A stretch of DNA of 64,000 nucleotides from Pseudoduganella ginsengisoli (GTDB lineage Bacteria > Pseudomonadota > Gammaproteobacteria > Burkholderiales > Burkholderiaceae_D), in contig NZ_WNLA01000012.1 in NCBI RefSeq assembly GCF_009720865.1, positions 1 to 64,000 of the forward strand, in the 5' to 3' direction. The notes under the pieces are model-generated. The model saw only the letters and a program-made list of their open reading frames with translations, did no database searches and was not told the origin of the DNA. Below, piece by piece: positions 1 through 7,187 of the stretch. A program made the translations under genes and the position numbers. The first letter of the stretch is position 1. Each line of letters opens with the position of its first letter.

Positions 1-365
1 TATAGGTATCGATTTGCCGCAGCACGTATGCGCCATCGGCTTGCCGGTACAGCCGCTTCAGCAGGCGCAGCGCTTCCGCATCGAGCACCACGCCTTGCCA
101 TGGCGCCCAGCCTTGCGGCATGTCCGCAAACAGCCGCGCGGCGGCGCCGGGCATGGCGCCCGTCGTGGACAGCGGCGCCCCGTCGCCCAGCAGTTGCCAT
201 TCCCCGGCCTGGCCCGTCTCGCCGGGCATGCGCCAGGCCAGCAATGCGCGCTCGCTGTTATAGGTATCGATTTGCCGCAGCACGTATGCGCCATCGGCTT
301 GCCGGTACAGCCGCTTCAGCAGGCGCAGCGCTTCCGCATCGAGCACCACGCCTTGCCATGGCGCC
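1..365. repeat. direct repeat of at least 107 bp, period 258 bp
   Basis: Bases 1-107 and 259-365 are identical as far as I can read. The offset of 258 is 86 codons, so the duplication keeps the minus-strand frame open. Copy 1 starts at the window's first base, so its full length is unknown. The copies stop matching after TGGCGCC (106 versus 364 onward). Perfect identity implies a very recent tandem duplication or an assembly error. Confidence 0.9.
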
Positions 366-1357
366 AGCGATGCGGCGCGGTCTTGCGGCGCTGCCGCGGC
401 CCACGCCAGCAAGTCGCGCGGCGCCGCCTCGATGGCGCCATCGGCCGCCAGCCGCAGCAGGCCATGCGCCTGCAGCGCGCTAAACAGCGCCTGGTCTTCC
501 TGCGCATTGCGCATGCCCTCCGTTACGGATGGCACGAGGTGGCGGCCCGGCGGCAGCCATCCCGTGACGACGGTGCCGTTGGCGGCGAACGCCGTCACGG
601 CACAGCAGCGTGCCGCCGCCGTTGCAGGCCGGTATAACTGCACTGCCAACTCTCCCGCCTGCGGACAAGCCGCCGACGCGCGCCGCTCCACGCGCAACGC
701 GCCGCCACGCCATGCAAGCCAGCCATGGCGCTGCATGATCCCGGCGGCGCCATGCCCGGCACCAGCTGCGGCACCATCGGCGGCGCTGTCCGACACCCAT
801 GCCGCATCCGCTCCGCGCCAGCTGAGCCGCAACGGCGCGTCCATGGCTTCGCCGCCATCGATGCGGACTGCAGGGACGCCGCCTTCGGCCAGCAGCGCGT
901 GGCGCAATGGCGCACTGCGCGCCGCCAGCTCATCAAAGCTGCCGCCCATGCGCAGCGCCTGCATGCGCCCATCCGCGCGCAGCTGGCTGCACAGGCTGAC
1001 GCGCACAGGCGCTTGTCCCTGCATGCCGTTCAGCGCCAGCACGGCGCCCCCGGCGACCGCCACCACGTGCGCCCCCGGCGTGCCGGGCACGTCGATCACC
1101 GCGCCAGGCAAGCTATCGCGATACACCGCCACTCCGGCATCGGCTACATCCGTATCATTCACGGGCGCCAGCCGCATGGCGTGGCTGCTGATCACGGCTG
1201 CACCGGCGCCGGCGAACACCATGGCCAGCACGGCCAGCAGCAGTGCGGCAGAGGACGACGGGCTGCGGGCCGCACCCGCGCGGCCGTTGCGATAGCGGCG
1301 CGCACGTAGCGTCCATGCGGCCAGCGCCTGTCGTAGGGAGTGATATGAATGTCGCAT
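1..1357 (-). CDS. membrane-anchored protein of unknown function, C-terminus beyond the left edge
   Basis: An open frame runs from ATG at 1357 to the window edge without a stop, about 452 codons. Residues 1-30 are basic, then a hydrophobic stretch (SSSAALLLAVLAMVFAG) looks like one membrane anchor or uncleaved signal, leaving the rest outside the cytoplasm. The remainder is Ala/Gly/Trp-rich, with motifs such as VSLCSQLRADGR, ACPQAGELAVQLYRP and LLPPGRH-like turns, and I recognise no named domain. The segment PWQGVVLDAEALRLLKRLYR occurs twice, 86 residues apart, because of a DNA duplication. A role in the cell envelope is only a guess from the anchor. Upstream lie 185 bases shared with the divergent gene at 1543. 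Confidence 0.6.
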   Translation of the reverse strand, partial: MRHSYHSLRQALAAWTLRARRYRNGRAGAARSPSSSAALLLAVLAMVFAGAGAAVISSHAMRLAPVNDTDVADAGVAVYRDSLPGAVIDVPGTPGAHVVAVAGGAVLALNGMQGQAPVRVSLCSQLRADGRMQALRMGGSFDELAARSAPLRHALLAEGGVPAVRIDGGEAMDAPLRLSWRGADAAWVSDSAADGAAAGAGHGAAGIMQRHGWLAWRGGALRVERRASAACPQAGELAVQLYRPATAAARCCAVTAFAANGTVVTGWLPPGRHLVPSVTEGMRNAQEDQALFSALQAHGLLRLAADGAIEAAPRDLLAWAAAAPQDRAASLAPWQGVVLDAEALRLLKRLYRQADGAYVLRQIDTYNSERALLAWRMPGETGQAGEWQLLGDGAPLSTTGAMPGAAARLFADMPQGWAPWQGVVLDAEALRLLKRLYRQADGAYVLRQIDTY

Positions 1358-1542
1358 GGGCCGGTCCGTGGCAAAGGTTTGCCCAACCCTAGCGGGGGGA
1401 GGGAAAAAGCACTTTATCGGCGAAACATGCAATTCGTTCCGTCAAATTGACAGCTCGTCGCAATCCCGTAGTGTCTTGCGCCGCCGCCCGCTAAAGTACA
1501 ACCATCGAAAGACAGTTCTCAACCAACCAGAAAGGAAACATC

Positions 1543-1800
1543 ATGAACGTCCTGAAAAACTTCGAAGCCCTGTTTGTTGTAACGCTGGGCCTGGCATGCG
1601 CCGCCAATTATGTGATGGACACCAGCGAGGCCGAGCAGCCAGCCACTGCCCGCGCCGCAGCAACGACCACGGTGGCATATGCCGCGCCGCAAGACACGCA
1701 AGTGATCGTGGTCAGCGCCAAGCGCCTGACGGCCGAGCAAAAGCTGCAATCGCTGCGGGATGAACGCAAGGCTTCCGCCCAAGCCACCAGCCGCATCTGA
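1543..1800 (+). CDS. small exported or membrane-associated hypothetical protein
   Basis: 85 residues. The start follows a good ribosome site (AGAAAGGAAACATC then ATG), which is why I take it as real. Residues 5-21 (KNFEALFVVTLGLACAAN) are hydrophobic, like a single membrane segment or weak signal peptide. The rest is Ala/Thr-rich, then a charged tail (VVSAKRLTAEQKLQSLRDERK) likely to be helical. No domain is recognised. It stands alone, divergent from the gene ending at the left edge. Confidence 0.6.
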   Translation: MNVLKNFEALFVVTLGLACAANYVMDTSEAEQPATARAAATTTVAYAAPQDTQVIVVSAKRLTAEQKLQSLRDERKASAQATSRI

Positions 1801-2035
1801 GCCATGATGCGCTCCGACATTCGCCTGCACGCACAGCCCATGATGCTGGCGTAGCAGGCGAACCGTCCCTTCAGCGTCCCGCTGAACCTCAGCAATTCCC
1901 CTCTTGTCTCGTCTGTACGCAAGCGCACATATGTTTGTGGCGGCTTGGTGTCACTCGTAAAAAGTTGTATCTCATTTTCTCTGCCGGATCGTCGCTTGCT
2001 ATATTGAACTTAGCGAGACTGTACGGAGAAAAATC
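1801..2035 (+). other. intergenic region with hairpin and promoter-like sequence
   Basis: 235 bases without a gene. A perfect 7-bp hairpin, TTCAGCG-TCC-CGCTGAA, sits at about 1872-1888, without a following T run. Nearer the next gene, TTGCTATATTGAAC (about 1995-2008) contains a plausible -10 (TATATT) for the gene at 2036. Nothing else is recognised. Confidence 0.35.
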
Positions 2036-2809
2036 ATGAAACCTACCTTTATTGCTTGCGCGTTACTGGCACTGAGTTCCTCCGCGTTCGTCCCGGCGCA
2101 GGCGCTGGCCCAGGTTGACGTCAGCCTTGTGATCGGCAATGCACCGCCGCCGCCCCGCTTTGAAAGCGTGCCGCAACCGCGCCGTGGCTATATCTGGGCG
2201 CCAGGCTACTGGAACTGGGATGGCCACCGCCACGTGTGGACGTCGGGCCACTGGGAACCGGAAAGGATAGGCTATCAATACCGTCCGGGCACGTGGGTGC
2301 GGGCAGCCGACGGCTGGCGGCTGGAGCCGGGGACGTGGATCTCGCTGGGCAGCGTTCCCATGCAGGTTGACTATGCGGCAGTGCCGCCGCCACCGCCCCG
2401 CTATGAAGTGATTCCAGCGCCGCGGCGCGGCTACGTGTGGAGCGCCGGCTACTGGGAATGGCGCGGCAGCCGCCACGAATGGGTGCCGGGCCACTGGCTG
2501 GCGGAACGTCCCGGGTACGTCTACACGTCGCCGCGCTGGCTGGAACGCGATGGCCGCTGGGTGCGCGAAGAAGGCCGCTGGGAATATGCGCAGCGCCAGG
2601 CCCGCTACAACGACCGCGACCATGATGGCATTCCCGACCGGTACGAACGCCGGGGCCATGGGCGCGACCGCGACCACGACGGCATCCCCGACCGCTATGA
2701 CCGGGACCGCGACAACGACGGCGTTCCGAACCGCTATGACCACGACCGCGATGGCGACGGCGTGCCAAACCGCTACGATGCGCGCCCCGATAATCCTCGC
2801 CGGCATTGA
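2036..2809 (+). CDS. secreted YXWXGXW-repeat protein with C-terminal Asp-rich calcium-type repeats
   Basis: 257 residues. Residues 1-25 form a signal peptide (Lys, hydrophobic core, AQALAQ cleavage). The body repeats a Trp/Tyr/Gly unit: RRGYIWAPGYWNWDGHRHVW, then TSGHW, and again RRGYVWSAGYWEWRGSRHEW with PGHW. This is the YXWXGXW/WXXGXW style of proteobacterial envelope proteins, function unknown. The last 65 residues carry at least four copies of DRDxDGxPxRYD, an EF-hand/thrombospondin-3-like calcium-binding pattern. RBS is ACGGAGAAAAATC before ATG. A shorter paralogue lies at 9241. A hairpin terminator follows at 2834. Calcium binding and surface location are inferred. Confidence 0.8.
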   Translation: MKPTFIACALLALSSSAFVPAQALAQVDVSLVIGNAPPPPRFESVPQPRRGYIWAPGYWNWDGHRHVWTSGHWEPERIGYQYRPGTWVRAADGWRLEPGTWISLGSVPMQVDYAAVPPPPPRYEVIPAPRRGYVWSAGYWEWRGSRHEWVPGHWLAERPGYVYTSPRWLERDGRWVREEGRWEYAQRQARYNDRDHDGIPDRYERRGHGRDRDHDGIPDRYDRDRDNDGVPNRYDHDRDGDGVPNRYDARPDNPRRH

Positions 2810-2833
2810 TTGAACGCCGCCGCTTTGCCCTTG

Positions 2834-2862
2834 CCGCCATCTGCTACGATGGCGGTTTTTTT
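2834..2862 (+). terminator. Rho-independent terminator
   Basis: CCGCCATC (2834-2841), 6-base loop, GATGGCGG (2848-2855), then seven T. It ends the transcript of the Asp-repeat protein gene 25 bases after its stop. Confidence 0.85.
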
Positions 2863-2875
2863 ATGGTATGTCCCC

Positions 2876-3586
2876 ATGGCCGGTTTCGACGACAGTCTCG
2901 CTTTCCATAACGAGCGGGTAGCCGCGCGGCGCCTGGCGCGTACCGCGCGCATGCCGCTGGCCGACGCACTGCGCACGGTACTGGAACAGGCCGCAGCGCA
3001 AGCCGGCGTACCCGGTATCGAAGCCCTGCTGACCGCCCGCCAGCAGGCACGCCATGATGACGAACAGCGGCGCGCCGCCAAGGCCGCCGGGCGCCATGCG
3101 CAGCGGCAGGCGCAGAAAGCACAGCGGGAAACTGCGCCGCCCGGGGCGTGGCGCGCCTGGTTTGATGGTTCCGCCACACCCAATCCCGGCGCCATCGGCA
3201 TTGGCGCGCTGCTATGCGGACCAGGCGGGGAGCGGGTGGAAATCTGCCGCCGCGCCGGCCATGGCGGCAGCAGCGATGCGGAATACCTGGCGCTGATTGC
3301 CTTGCTGGAAGCGGCGCTGGCGTCCGGCGCCACGCCGCTGACGATTTGCGGCGACAGCCAGGTGGTGATCGGCGATGTCGCCGCGCCGGGACCGGCCGCG
3401 AAAGGTCTGCATGATTACCGCGCCACTGTGCGGCAATTGATGGCGCAAATCGGCGGCGTGACATTGCGCTGGGTGCCGCGCCACCGCAATGGCGACGCGG
3501 ACCGCTTATCCCAGCAGGCTATCGCTGGAAGCCGTGCTCACGCCGCCGGCGACGCGCATGGCGGCGCCGCAGCGCCACGGGCATAG
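2876..3586 (+). CDS. RNase HI-like protein with a basic N-terminal extension
   Basis: About 236 residues from ATG 2876. An upstream in-frame ATG at 2849 lies inside the preceding terminator, so I prefer 2876, although no clear RBS is visible. Residues 1-85 are helical and Ala/Arg-rich (QQARHDDEQRRAAKAAGRHA). The C-terminal two thirds match RNase H: WFDGSATPNPG (first Asp), SDAEYLALIALLEA (Glu), CGDSQVVIG (second Asp) and RHRNGDADRLS (last Asp), so all four catalytic acids are present. Expected activity is cleavage of RNA in RNA:DNA hybrids. It is not the usual 150-residue rnhA; it resembles the RNase H-like proteins with an extra N-terminal domain. The role of that extension is unknown. Confidence 0.75.
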   Translation: MAGFDDSLAFHNERVAARRLARTARMPLADALRTVLEQAAAQAGVPGIEALLTARQQARHDDEQRRAAKAAGRHAQRQAQKAQRETAPPGAWRAWFDGSATPNPGAIGIGALLCGPGGERVEICRRAGHGGSSDAEYLALIALLEAALASGATPLTICGDSQVVIGDVAAPGPAAKGLHDYRATVRQLMAQIGGVTLRWVPRHRNGDADRLSQQAIAGSRAHAAGDAHGGAAAPRA

Positions 3587-3610
3587 CGTTGGGGAACGCT
3601 GCCGCCGGTA

Positions 3611-4105
3611 TCAGGCAGCGTGCCGGAGCGGGTCGGCCAAGCCCATGTCCGGGGAATGCATCAAGCCGTCGATATCCACCAGGATCAGCATGCGCTCGTC
3701 CACCGTGCCCAGTCCCGTGATGTATTCCGTCGTCACGGCCGATGAAATGTCCGGCGCCGGCTTGATCTGTTCCGGCGCCAGCATCGTCACATCCGACACG
3801 CTGTCCACCACCATGCCCACCGTGCGTCCGCCGACATGCAGGATGATCACCACAGTAAATGCGTTATACACCGGTTCGCCCAGGCCGAACTTGATGCGCA
3901 TGTCGACGATCGGCACGATCAGGCCGCGCAAGTTGATGACGCCCTTGACAAATTCCGGCGCGCTGGCAATGCGGGTCGGCGTTTCATAGCTGCGGATCTC
4001 ACTGACTTTCTGGATGTCGATGCCGTATTCCTCTTTGCCCAAAGTAAATGCCAGGTATTCAGCAGCGCTGGCAGAACTGGTCATGGCAATCGCGTCGGTA
4101 GACAT
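3611..4105 (-). CDS. cheW: CheW-type chemotaxis coupling protein
   Basis: 164 residues, a normal CheW length. It couples chemoreceptors to the CheA kinase in the cytoplasm. The fold is readable from EYLAFTLGKEEYGIDIQKVSEIR, then PEFVKGVINLRGLIVPIVDMR (the hallmark NLRG..PVVDLR-like strand) and GMVVDSVSDVTML. AAGGAA lies 7 bases before the ATG at 4105. No cheA, cheY or receptor gene is nearby, so it is an orphan copy, possibly serving a separate array. Convergent with the RNase HI-like gene. Confidence 0.92.
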   Translation of the reverse strand: MSTDAIAMTSSASAAEYLAFTLGKEEYGIDIQKVSEIRSYETPTRIASAPEFVKGVINLRGLIVPIVDMRIKFGLGEPVYNAFTVVIILHVGGRTVGMVVDSVSDVTMLAPEQIKPAPDISSAVTTEYITGLGTVDERMLILVDIDGLMHSPDMGLADPLRHAA

Positions 4106-4276
4106 AAAAGGTTCCTTGCAAGAAGAAAGTACATTAATAAACTACCGATATGTTACCGTACATCAACATTTTCCGCATCTAATAAAAACACCTATGGTGA
4201 AACTGGCAATCCATGCCACAATTGGGCAACACCGCCTTGCGCCCGCGCAGGGCAGCAATAATGAACCTGGAGACCA

Positions 4277-4936
4277 ATGAATACGCTGTTGAGCAGTTGG
4301 CATCCGCGCCTGGTGGCGCTGGCAGCCAGCGCCTTTGGTGACGATGGCGCACATGACACCAATCACTTGCATCGCGTGTGGCGCAACGCCACGTTGTTGA
4401 TGGACGATTACCCGGAAGCCGATGCGCTGGTCGTGCTGGCCGCGTGCTATCTGCACGATCTTGTGAATTTGCCCAAGAACCACCCGGAACGCCATTTGGC
4501 TTCGCGCCAGGCTGCGCTGCTGGCCAGCCGCCAGCTGGCCGCACTGGGTTTTCCGTCGAACCGCCTGGCCGCCGTCGCCCATGCGATTGAATGCCACAGT
4601 TTTTCCGCCGGCCTGACGCCGGAAACCATTGAAGCGAAAATCGTCCAGGATGCGGACCGCCTCGATGCGCTGGGCGCCGTTGGCCTGGCCCGCATGTTTT
4701 ATACGGCAGGCCGCATGGGCTGTGCACTGGCCCACGCGGATGATCCGATGGCGCTGCACCGTGAGCTCGATGACAAGATGTATTCGCTGGACCACATCGA
4801 AGTCAAGTTGGCCACGCTGCCCGGGAAAATGCAGACCGAGGCGGGCCGCCGCATCGGCCAGGCGCGCCTGGCGGAACTGGCTGCGTTCCGCGACAGTTTT
4901 ATCGCCGAATGGGCTGCCAGCCCCGCCACGCCATAA
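4277..4936 (+). CDS. HD-domain phosphohydrolase (YedJ-like)
   Basis: 219 residues. HD hydrolases use a His/Asp metal site to remove phosphate from nucleotides or related compounds; the substrate here is unknown. Visible motifs in order are DDGAHDTNHLHRVWRNA (first His), ACYLHDLVN (the HD pair), AHAIECHSFS (His near 108) and VQDADRLDALGAVGLARMF (final Asp). This layout matches the small YedJ/YfbR-like predicted phosphohydrolases. Start at 4277 follows CTGGAGACCA. The MFS gene begins 12 bases after the stop, so the two are probably cotranscribed. Confidence 0.85.
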   Translation: MNTLLSSWHPRLVALAASAFGDDGAHDTNHLHRVWRNATLLMDDYPEADALVVLAACYLHDLVNLPKNHPERHLASRQAALLASRQLAALGFPSNRLAAVAHAIECHSFSAGLTPETIEAKIVQDADRLDALGAVGLARMFYTAGRMGCALAHADDPMALHRELDDKMYSLDHIEVKLATLPGKMQTEAGRRIGQARLAELAAFRDSFIAEWAASPATP

Positions 4937-4948
4937 GGTACTTGCCGC

Positions 4949-6202
4949 ATGATGCCAGCACCTGTAGAAAACCACCCTGCCCCATCCAAAGGCAATTTGA
5001 ATTTCGTCCTGGTGTGCGTGTTCATCGACATGCTGGGGATCGGCCTGATTGTGCCCGTGCTGCCCATCCTGCTGGGCGAATTCGTCCACAGCAAGGAAGC
5101 GCAGGCGCACTGGTATGGCATCATGGGCGCCGTGTTCGGCCTGATGCAATTCATCTTCATGCCCATGCTGGGCGCCATCAGCGACCGCGTGGGGCGCCGT
5201 CCCGTGCTGCTGTATTCGATGGCGGGCATGTGCATCAATTTCCTGTCGACGGCGCTGGCGCCCAGCCTCGCGTTCATGTTCATCGGCCGCGTGATCGGCG
5301 GCGCGTCGTCGGCCAGCATGTCGGTGGCGTCCGCCTACGCGTCGGATATTTCCACCCATGAAAACCGGGCCAAGAGCTTTGGCAAGATCGGCGCGGCGTT
5401 TGGCCTGGGTTTCATTGCAGGCCCGATGGTGGGCGGCTTGCTGGGCGACGTCAGCCTGCACTTGCCGTTTTATGTGGCAGCGGGCCTGTCGGCCGGCAAT
5501 TTCATTTACGGCTATTTCTGCGTGCCGGAATCGTTGCCGGAATCGCAGCGCGCACCGTTCAAACTGACGCGCGTGAACCCGCTGGCCGGCCTGTTCAAAC
5601 TGGCGGCGCGCGAAGATATCCGTGGCCTGATCATCGCGTTTTCGCTGATGACGGGCGCGCAAATGATGCTGCAATCGACGTGGGTGCTGTACACGAGTTT
5701 CCGATTCAACTGGACCACGGGACAAAACGGCCTGGCCATGTTTTGCGTCGGCATGGCCGCAGCCGTCGTGCAGGCAGGCTTGCTGGGTGTCTTCATGCGC
5801 GTGTTTGGCGAAGTGCGCTTAACCTTGTTCGGCCTGGCTTCCGGCTGCATCACGTACATGCTGTATGGCTTGGCCACGCAAGGCTGGATGATGTACCTGT
5901 TCATTTGCTGCAACTTGCTGTCATTTGCCGCCGGTCCCGCGCTGCAGGGCATTATTTCCAAAGCCACGCCTGCCAACCAGCAGGGCGAATTGATGGGCTC
6001 ACTGCAGTCGATCAGCAGCCTGGGCGCGATCCTGATGCCGCTGCTGGGCAGCGCCATCCTGGGACAGGTCAGCCACCTGCCCGCCAATGACTGGCGCATC
6101 GGCACAAGCTATTTTGTGTGCGCCGCCATGCAAGCCACGGCGATCCTGGTTGCGTACCTGTATTTTTCGGCACGCCGACGCGCCAGGGGGCAGACAGCAT
6201 GA
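4949..6202 (+). CDS. TetA-like MFS efflux transporter
   Basis: 417 residues with 12 expected membrane helices. The first helix region VFIDMLGIGLIVPVLPILL and loop motif A (GAISDRVGRRPVLL) are typical of the TetA/TCR group of drug:proton antiporters in the inner membrane. The later GKIGAAFGLGFIAGPMVGG matches motif C (antiporter signature). The substrate cannot be read from sequence; tetracycline is only one option. ATG 4949 (or 4952) follows AAGG. The last 33 codons (6104-6202) are duplicated downstream as a diverged copy, and the stop overlaps the next ATG as ATGA. Confidence 0.85.
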   Translation: MMPAPVENHPAPSKGNLNFVLVCVFIDMLGIGLIVPVLPILLGEFVHSKEAQAHWYGIMGAVFGLMQFIFMPMLGAISDRVGRRPVLLYSMAGMCINFLSTALAPSLAFMFIGRVIGGASSASMSVASAYASDISTHENRAKSFGKIGAAFGLGFIAGPMVGGLLGDVSLHLPFYVAAGLSAGNFIYGYFCVPESLPESQRAPFKLTRVNPLAGLFKLAAREDIRGLIIAFSLMTGAQMMLQSTWVLYTSFRFNWTTGQNGLAMFCVGMAAAVVQAGLLGVFMRVFGEVRLTLFGLASGCITYMLYGLATQGWMMYLFICCNLLSFAAGPALQGIISKATPANQQGELMGSLQSISSLGAILMPLLGSAILGQVSHLPANDWRIGTSYFVCAAMQATAILVAYLYFSARRRARGQTA

Positions 6203-6306
6203 TGGCCACAAGTTACTTCGTGTACGCCGCCATGCAAGCCACGGCGATCCTCGTAGCGTACCTGTATTTCTCGGCGCGCCGCCGCGCCAGGGGGCAGACG
6301 GCATGA
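6104..6306 (+). repeat. tandem duplication of the transporter 3' end (two 99-bp copies)
   Basis: Copy 1 is 6104-6202 and copy 2 is 6208-6306, offset 104 bp. Codon by codon they differ at ten sites: nine synonymous third-base changes and one replacement (TGC to TAC). Both end CAGAC.GCATGATG, so the stop/start overlap with the following gene is preserved in copy 2. Confidence 0.9.
6202..6306 (+). pseudogene. orphan 34-codon fragment of an MFS transporter C-terminus
   Basis: ATG 6202 opens a frame for M-A-TSYFVYAAMQATAILVA through RRRARGQTA and a TGA at 6304. It corresponds to the last helix and basic tail of the transporter just upstream. It overlaps that gene's stop and the next gene's start by ATGA. 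It could be translated as a single-helix peptide, but I read it as a remnant of a second allele. Confidence 0.7.
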
Positions 6307-7127
6307 TGCGCCACGTAATGACTGCAACGACGCTGGCGATGGCGATGGCGGCCCATGCGCAGACGCTGGCGCAGCCATCCTGCACGCGCGAGATCCAGGT
6401 CCCCGTCGCCCCGATCGGCATGAGCGTCACGCAGCTGGAAAATGGCGCCGTCGGCGGCATTTATCCGGAAATATTCCAGCATGCCACCGCCAAAGCCGGC
6501 TGCAAATTCGTGTACTCCATCGTGCCCCGCGCGCGGCTGGAAGTGCTGTTCGAAATGGGCAAGGCGGATTTGCTGGTACCCGCCTCGCGTACCCCGGCGC
6601 GCGACAAGCACGGCACCTTTGTCCCCATGATCGGGCACCGCGCCACGCTGCTGTCGCTGGCCGGCGGAACGCGCGCGCCGCTAACGTCGGCGCAGGATTT
6701 GCTGGACAGGAAAGAATTGCGCGTCGCCGTCGTGCGCGGCTATGACTTTGGCGAACAATATCAATGGCTGGTGCGGGAACTGTCGCGCCAGGGCCGCCTG
6801 TACCAGGAAACCGATACCGTTGCCATTGCGCGGCTGATGCAGGCCGGCGCAATCGACGTCACCATCATGGGCCCCACGACCTTCCTTGGCGCCGTGCAGC
6901 GTGATGCCCGCGTAGCGGCGCTGGCCGATAAGCTGCGGGTCGAACCGATCGCGGAATTGCCCTGGAGCTGGAGCGGCATCTACATTTCGCGCCATTCGCT
7001 CAGCCCGGAAGATCAGGCCACATTGCGCGACTTGATGGAACGGATCGCCAAGTCGCCGGCGATCCTGGAAGCGTTCCAGCACACCTATAAGCAAGACTGG
7101 CTGGCGGAAAGCGTGCGGCCGCGCTGA
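6303..7127 (+). CDS. periplasmic amino-acid-type substrate-binding protein (SBP_bac_3 family)
   Basis: 274 residues from ATG 6303 (6306 also possible). Residues 1-20 are a signal peptide (MTATTLAMAMAAHAQ). The rest has the two-lobe solute-binding pattern: EIQVPVAPIGMSV, GIYPEIFQHATAKAGCKFVY, ARLEVLFEMGKADLLVPASRTPAR and RVAVVRGYDFG. It probably binds a small molecule in the periplasm. No ABC permease or ATPase gene adjoins it, so it may work with distant transporters or as a sensor input. Its start overlaps the upstream stop, implying translational coupling to the transporter (now through the duplicated tail). Confidence 0.75.
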   Translation: MMRHVMTATTLAMAMAAHAQTLAQPSCTREIQVPVAPIGMSVTQLENGAVGGIYPEIFQHATAKAGCKFVYSIVPRARLEVLFEMGKADLLVPASRTPARDKHGTFVPMIGHRATLLSLAGGTRAPLTSAQDLLDRKELRVAVVRGYDFGEQYQWLVRELSRQGRLYQETDTVAIARLMQAGAIDVTIMGPTTFLGAVQRDARVAALADKLRVEPIAELPWSWSGIYISRHSLSPEDQATLRDLMERIAKSPAILEAFQHTYKQDWLAESVRPR

Positions 7128-7130
7128 CAT

Positions 7131-7165
7131 GGCGGATTTGACTCGGCGTCCCCGTAAAATCCGCC
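7131..7165. repeat. REP-like inverted repeat between convergent genes
   Basis: GGCGGATTT (7131-7139) pairs with AAATCCGCC (7157-7165). It shares the GGCGGATT core with the larger palindrome at 13250 and the half site at 34609. It lies between the converging stops at 7127 and 7188, where it could also act as a terminator. Confidence 0.55.
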
Positions 7166-7187
7166 TTACGCACTTGCTGGCGGCACC

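Noticed and set aside
4163..5725. 520-codon minus-strand frame over the HD hydrolase and MFS genes
   Set aside because: Arg/His-rich antisense frame; the plus-strand genes have clear motifs and ribosome sites.
6118..6306. Separate 62-codon small gene at the end of the transporter
   Set aside because: Only the final 34 codons are related to the transporter tail; better explained by duplication.
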